From Terriglobia bacterium (GTDB lineage Bacteria > Acidobacteriota > Vicinamibacteria > Vicinamibacterales > CAVVIG01): a stretch of DNA of 64,000 nucleotides. The position numbers were made by a program, and so were the translations under genes. The stretch spans positions 56,584 through 120,583 of the forward strand of contig JAIQFX010000013.1 of the NCBI GenBank assembly GCA_020073005.1, written 5' to 3'. The notes beneath the pieces were generated by a model that saw only the letters and a list, made by a program, of their open reading frames with translations, ran no database searches and was not told the DNA's origin. This document shows, in pieces, positions 60,691-64,000 of this stretch; position 1 is the first letter of the stretch; every line of letters begins with the position of its first letter.

Positions 60691-60739
60691 CACTTCGCTT
60701 CTGCCTTCTGCCTTCTGCCTTCTTCCTTCACACTTCCAC
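60691..60739 (+). repeat. CTTCTGC heptamer array
   Basis: Seven 7-base units (CACTTCG, CTTCTGC three times, CTTCTTC, CTTCACA, CTTCCAC) fill the convergent coaE-lapB junction and overlap the last lapB codons. Confidence 0.85.
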
Positions 60740-61948
60740 TTCAGTGGCGTCCTGCGCCGGCGCGATCCGCTCCTCGACGAACGTGTTCCAGTCGTGACAG
60801 TGCGGACACTGCCAGAGCAGCTCCGTGCTGCGATAGCGGCACCGCATGCAGACGTGCGGGTCGAGGTAGAAGACGGCATGCTGCGTCAGTTCACGGTAGC
60901 GGTCGACGAGCGACGCCGGGTGGTGCAGCTCGCCGAGCGCGCGCCAGATGGCTTGATGAATGATCAGCGCGTGCGGGTTCTGCACCAGCGCGGCGAACAG
61001 CAGGTCGAGCGCCTCGAGATGATGGCCGCCGGCCGCGAGGTGGCGTGACAGCGCGAGTCTGGCGCGCCAGTCCTGCGCGTTCTCGTCGATGAGCCGGCGG
61101 CAGACGCGCGTGAACCGCTCGGGGTTGCCGGCGCGGATGGCGAGCGCCTCGAGCCGGTCGAACGCGAGATACGCGCGATCCGGCGCGACGTCGACCATCC
61201 GCTCCCAGATGGCGGCGGCCTCGCGTTCGTTGCCCTGTGCGATGCGCACGTCGCCCAGATTCAGGTACGCCGGCACGGCGCGCGCGTCGAGATCGATCGC
61301 GGCCTCGAAACGGCGGATGGCTTCCGGGTAGTCCTTGCGCCGGAGCGCTTCGAGTCCGATCTCGTTCTCGAGGAACGCGAGAATCGCCTGGCTCTGCGGG
61401 CGGGCATCCGCGTCGGTCAGTTTCGCCAGGCGGCGGCGCGTGTCGTACGCCTCCGTCCACTGATGCTGTTCCTCGTGGAGCTTCTGCAGGTTGACGAGCG
61501 CGTACTCGTTCTTCGGATCGAGGCGCAGCACTTCGGTGAACGCCTCGAGTGCGCGCTCCACGAACCCGCCGCGTTTGTAGTCGAGGCCGAGGCACAGCAA
61601 CACGTGCGCGTGCTCGAGGCGGCTCAGCCGCGGACGCTGCAGCAGTTGCTGGTGCACGGTGATCGCCTTGCCGACCTGTCCTTTTTCCCGGAACAGATTG
61701 CCGAGAATCATGTGCACTTCGAGCGCGTCGGCGTCGACGCTTGCGGCGCGCGTCAGCTCGTCGATGGCCTGATCGATCTGGTTCGCCACGAGAAAATTGA
61801 GCCCGAGGATGTAGTGCGGCGAGTCCCGGGCGCGCCGGCGATCGATCCACGTGCCGTCGCGCAGCTTGTACCGCTCCCACGCCTTGCCGACCGTCAGGCC
61901 GATGAGCAGGAACAGCAGGGCGACGAGCAGCGGCGAGTAGTAACTCAT
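60728..61948 (-). CDS. lapB: LapB-type TPR protein with C-terminal rubredoxin-like ribbon
   Basis: LapB regulates LpxC turnover and LPS assembly at the inner membrane. From the ATG at 61948 the 406-residue protein has an N-terminal membrane helix (YYSPLLVALLFLLIGLTVG), a run of TPRs (about 45-350) and a C-terminal metal ribbon with CMRCRYRS and CPHCHDWNTF, the LapB layout. Neighbouring kdsC, kdsD and kdsA support an LPS role. ATG overlaps the kdsC stop (ATGA). Confidence 0.9.
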   Translation of the reverse strand: MSYYSPLLVALLFLLIGLTVGKAWERYKLRDGTWIDRRRARDSPHYILGLNFLVANQIDQAIDELTRAASVDADALEVHMILGNLFREKGQVGKAITVHQQLLQRPRLSRLEHAHVLLCLGLDYKRGGFVERALEAFTEVLRLDPKNEYALVNLQKLHEEQHQWTEAYDTRRRLAKLTDADARPQSQAILAFLENEIGLEALRRKDYPEAIRRFEAAIDLDARAVPAYLNLGDVRIAQGNEREAAAIWERMVDVAPDRAYLAFDRLEALAIRAGNPERFTRVCRRLIDENAQDWRARLALSRHLAAGGHHLEALDLLFAALVQNPHALIIHQAIWRALGELHHPASLVDRYRELTQHAVFYLDPHVCMRCRYRSTELLWQCPHCHDWNTFVEERIAPAQDATEVEV

Positions 61949-62481
61949 CCGCGCCGACTCGCAGGCTCGGTGAGGTAGGAGGCCAGCAGTGGATCCCAGG
62001 CATTCTGTGCGCGGAGAATCAGCTCGACGAGCTCGCGCGCGGCCCCGTCGCCGCCGCGGCGCGTGCTGACCCAATCGGCGCGCGCGCGCACGTCCTCGGC
62101 GGCGTCGGCCGGCGCCGCGGAGAGGCCGACTCGACCGAGGACCGGCAGATCGAGCAGGTCGTCGCCCATATAGGCGATCTGCTCGTTCGCGATCGCGAGC
62201 TCGTCGACGATCTTCAGATACTCGTCCAGTTTGCCGGCAACGCCCTGCCGCACCAGCGTGACGCCGAGTTGCGCGGCTCGCTGGGCCGTCGCAGCTGACA
62301 GGCGCGCCGACAGGAAGCCGACGGTCAGTCCGGCGCGCTGGGCCCAGACGATCGCCGTCCCGTCCTTGATGTCGAACACTTTGCTCTCCGTGCCGTCCGC
62401 GTGCAGCAGCACCTTGCCGTCGGTGAGCACACCGTCGACGTCGAACAAAATCACCTTGATGCGGGCGGCCGCGTGAACCAT
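61945..62481 (-). CDS. kdsC: 3-deoxy-D-manno-octulosonate 8-phosphate phosphatase
   Basis: KdsC dephosphorylates Kdo-8-phosphate. The 178-residue HAD phosphatase has VILFDVDGVLTDGKVLL, FDIKDGTAIVWAQRAGLTVG (core KDGTAI), LSARLSAAT and YMGDDLLDLPVL. No cap domain insert is present, as usual for KdsC. It follows kdsD by 30 bases containing a short tandem repeat and overlaps lapB. Confidence 0.92.
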   Translation of the reverse strand: MVHAAARIKVILFDVDGVLTDGKVLLHADGTESKVFDIKDGTAIVWAQRAGLTVGFLSARLSAATAQRAAQLGVTLVRQGVAGKLDEYLKIVDELAIANEQIAYMGDDLLDLPVLGRVGLSAAPADAAEDVRARADWVSTRRGGDGAARELVELILRAQNAWDPLLASYLTEPASRRG

Positions 62482-62508
62482 GAACCTTGAACCCTGAACC
62501 CCTGAACC
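62480..62508 (+). repeat. TGAACCN heptamer array
   Basis: Four units (ATGAACC, TTGAACC, CTGAACC and CCTGAACC) fill the kdsD-kdsC junction right up to the kdsC start codon. Confidence 0.75.
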
Positions 62509-62511
62509 CGT

Positions 62512-63480
62512 CTAGAACAGGTCCATGCGCCACAGGTCGTGCAGGTGCACGACGCCCGCCACCCGCTTCGGCTGATCGCCGTCGGCGACGACGATGGACG
62601 TGATCTTCCGCTGTTCCATGATGTTGAGCGCTGCGGCGGCGAGCGTGGTCCGCTGGACCGACACCGGATTGCGCGTCATGACGTCGGCGGCCCGCAGATC
62701 GAGAATCTCGCCGCCGCGCTCCATGCGCCGCCGGAGGTCGCCGTCGGTGATGATGCCGAGCAGCGTTTCGTCATCGCGATCGATGACGCACGTCATGCCG
62801 AGACCCTTGCTCGACATCTCGTAGATGACGTCGCGCATCTTCGCGTCGGCGCGGACGATGGGGCAGAGCGCGCCCGCGTGCATCAAGGCTTCGACGCGCA
62901 TCAGCCGCTTGCCGAGCTTGCCGCCGGGATGCAGGTTCGCGAAATCTTCCTGCCGAAATCCCTTCTCGACCATCACCGTCATCGCGAGCGCGTCGCCGAT
63001 GGCCAGCGCCGCGGTCGTGCTGGCGGTCGGCGCAAGATTCATCGGACACGCTTCTTCGGCGACGCTGCAGTCGAGCGCGACGTCGGCCGCCTGCGCCAGC
63101 GACGACGTCGGATCGCCGGTGATCGCGATGAGCTTGGCGCCGAGGCGGCGGATCGTCTCGAGCAGGTGGAGCAGTTCGGCCGTCTCCCCCGTGTTCGAGA
63201 GCGCCACGACGACGTCGTCGGCCTGGATGACGCCGAGATCGCCGTGAATCGCTTCGGCCGGATGCAGGAAGAACGCGGGCGTGCCCGTGCTGGACAGCGT
63301 CGCGGCGATCTTGTGCGCGATGATGCCCGACTTGCCCATGCCCGTCAGGATCACGCGGCCCGTGCAGTGGCGGAGAAACTGGACGGCGGCGTCGAAGCGC
63401 GCATCGAGCCGGTCGATCAGCGCCAGGATCGCGGCGGCTTCTGTCTGCAGGACGTTGCGGGCCAGCGAGCGATCAGCCAT
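62512..63480 (-). CDS. kdsD: D-arabinose-5-phosphate isomerase
   Basis: KdsD makes arabinose-5-phosphate for Kdo synthesis. The 322-residue protein has an SIS domain (ILTGMGKSGIIAHKIAATLS, FFLHPAEAIHGDLG, VVALSNTGETAELL), then a pair of CBS domains (about 205-320: MHAGALCPIVRADAKMRDVI, VMTRNPVSVQ). It is full length. Its ATG overlaps the kdsA stop by 8 bases. Confidence 0.94.
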   Translation of the reverse strand: MADRSLARNVLQTEAAAILALIDRLDARFDAAVQFLRHCTGRVILTGMGKSGIIAHKIAATLSSTGTPAFFLHPAEAIHGDLGVIQADDVVVALSNTGETAELLHLLETIRRLGAKLIAITGDPTSSLAQAADVALDCSVAEEACPMNLAPTASTTAALAIGDALAMTVMVEKGFRQEDFANLHPGGKLGKRLMRVEALMHAGALCPIVRADAKMRDVIYEMSSKGLGMTCVIDRDDETLLGIITDGDLRRRMERGGEILDLRAADVMTRNPVSVQRTTLAAAALNIMEQRKITSIVVADGDQPKRVAGVVHLHDLWRMDLF

Positions 63481-64000
63481 GGACCGGTTTGGCGTCCTTG
63501 ACGATCGCGTCGATCGCCGTCAGACGGCGGAGCAGCGGTTCCAGCGCGTCCAATCGCAGCGCGTTCTGCGCGTCGCTCTTCGCGCGCGCGGGTTCTTCGT
63601 GCACTTCGAGAAAGACGCCGTCGACGCCGGCGGCCACGCCGGCCGCCGCGAGCGGTTCGATGAACCCGGCCTGTCCCGCGGTCACGCCGTCGCCGCCGCC
63701 CGGGAGTTGCAGGCTGTGCGTCACGTCGAACACGACCGGCACGCCCTGCGCGCGGATGATGGGAAACGCCCGCATGTCGACGACGAGGTTGTGGTAGCCG
63801 AAGCTGGCGCCGCGCTCGGTGACGAGCACGCGCGGATTGCCCGCGCCGACGACCTTCGCAACCGCGTGCTTCACGTCGTCGGGCGCGAGAAACTGCCCCT
63901 TCTTGATGTTGACGATGCGTCCGGTCCGCGCCGCGGCGACGAGCAGATCGGTCTGCCGGCACAGGAACGCGGGGATCTGGAGAATGTCGGCGACGTCCGC
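63473..64000 (-). CDS. kdsA: 2-dehydro-3-deoxyphosphooctonate aldolase (partial)
   Basis: KdsA condenses arabinose-5-phosphate with PEP. The C-terminal part (about 175 residues) is in the window; the frame is open to the edge at 64000. It includes IPAFLCRQTDLLVAAA, IVNIKKGQFLAPDDVKHAV (core KKGQFLAP), VTERGASFGYHNLVVDMRAF, VFDVTHSLQLPG and GVFLEVHEEP, all family motifs. Conserved His and Asp residues for PEP binding are visible. With kdsD, kdsC and lapB it forms a Kdo/LPS cluster. Confidence 0.94.
   Translation of the reverse strand, partial: ADVADILQIPAFLCRQTDLLVAAARTGRIVNIKKGQFLAPDDVKHAVAKVVGAGNPRVLVTERGASFGYHNLVVDMRAFPIIRAQGVPVVFDVTHSLQLPGGGDGVTAGQAGFIEPLAAAGVAAGVDGVFLEVHEEPARAKSDAQNALRLDALEPLLRRLTAIDAIVKDAKPVHG

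Overview
The window is a gene-dense, high-GC stretch of a Gram-negative chromosome. A lipopolysaccharide/Kdo gene set (kdsA, kdsD, kdsC, lapB), LolA, two secretins and a PilMNOPQ operon show a diderm envelope. The mix of many TPR proteins, GTG starts, Vicinamibacteria-like gene content and REP-type intergenic palindromes fits an Acidobacteriota bacterium (class Vicinamibacteria is my guess). That placement is inference, not a measured result. The sequence reads as core chromosome with two or three small accessory spots.

Layout. 1-9400 (+): an RDD/zinc-ribbon membrane protein, phospholipid genes (pgpA, plsY, gpsA), cinA, thpR, ftsY, then riboflavin synthesis (ribD, ribE, ribBA). 9430-13140 (+): a near-consensus sigma-70 promoter followed by ffh-rpsP-khpA-rimM-trmD-rplS, then rnhB, a large TPR protein, a small membrane protein, a ThiE/TenI-like protein and a RodZ-like protein. 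18630-19444 (-): an accessory HEPN two-gene cassette. 19603-22609 (-): GHMP kinase, PolX and a small charged protein. 22659-29956 (+): peptidoglycan recycling and synthesis (nagZ, LD-carboxypeptidase, mpl, murB, murA), with pxpB/pxpC in the middle. 29978-34882 (-): a TPR-secretin lipoprotein, lolA, a second and catalytically degenerate PolX-PHP protein, a Cys-less rhodanese and a small Cys-rich protein. 35127-37049 (+): a Tat-type Rieske lipoprotein and two related membrane proteins. 37113-38460: a tRNA-Ala gene with a duplicated 3' half, enclosing a methyltransferase and an integrase remnant. 38541-44838: pfkA, thrC and the translation operon rplM-rpsI-rpsB-tsf-pyrH-frr. 45254-52089 (+): pilMNOPQ and two lipoproteins, one frame-disrupted. 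52099-60690 (+): TPR protein, M24 peptidase, accB-accC, thiE, an APC permease, a K+ channel, folD and coaE. 60728-64000 (-): lapB, kdsC, kdsD and partial kdsA.

Themes. Most genes are translationally coupled by ATGA, GTGA or TGATG overlaps. Three signals are not explained by ordinary annotation. First, a REP-like palindrome beginning with GTAG occurs twice at stop codons and once, in frame, inside trmD. Second, short tandem repeats with 7-, 8- or 9-base units sit in about ten gene junctions and sometimes run into C-termini. Third, a degraded integrative element is marked by a tRNA-Ala 3' duplication. Other odd points are an Asp in place of the MurA catalytic Cys, a PolX with lost polymerase aspartates, and two genes with no ATG, GTG or TTG start.
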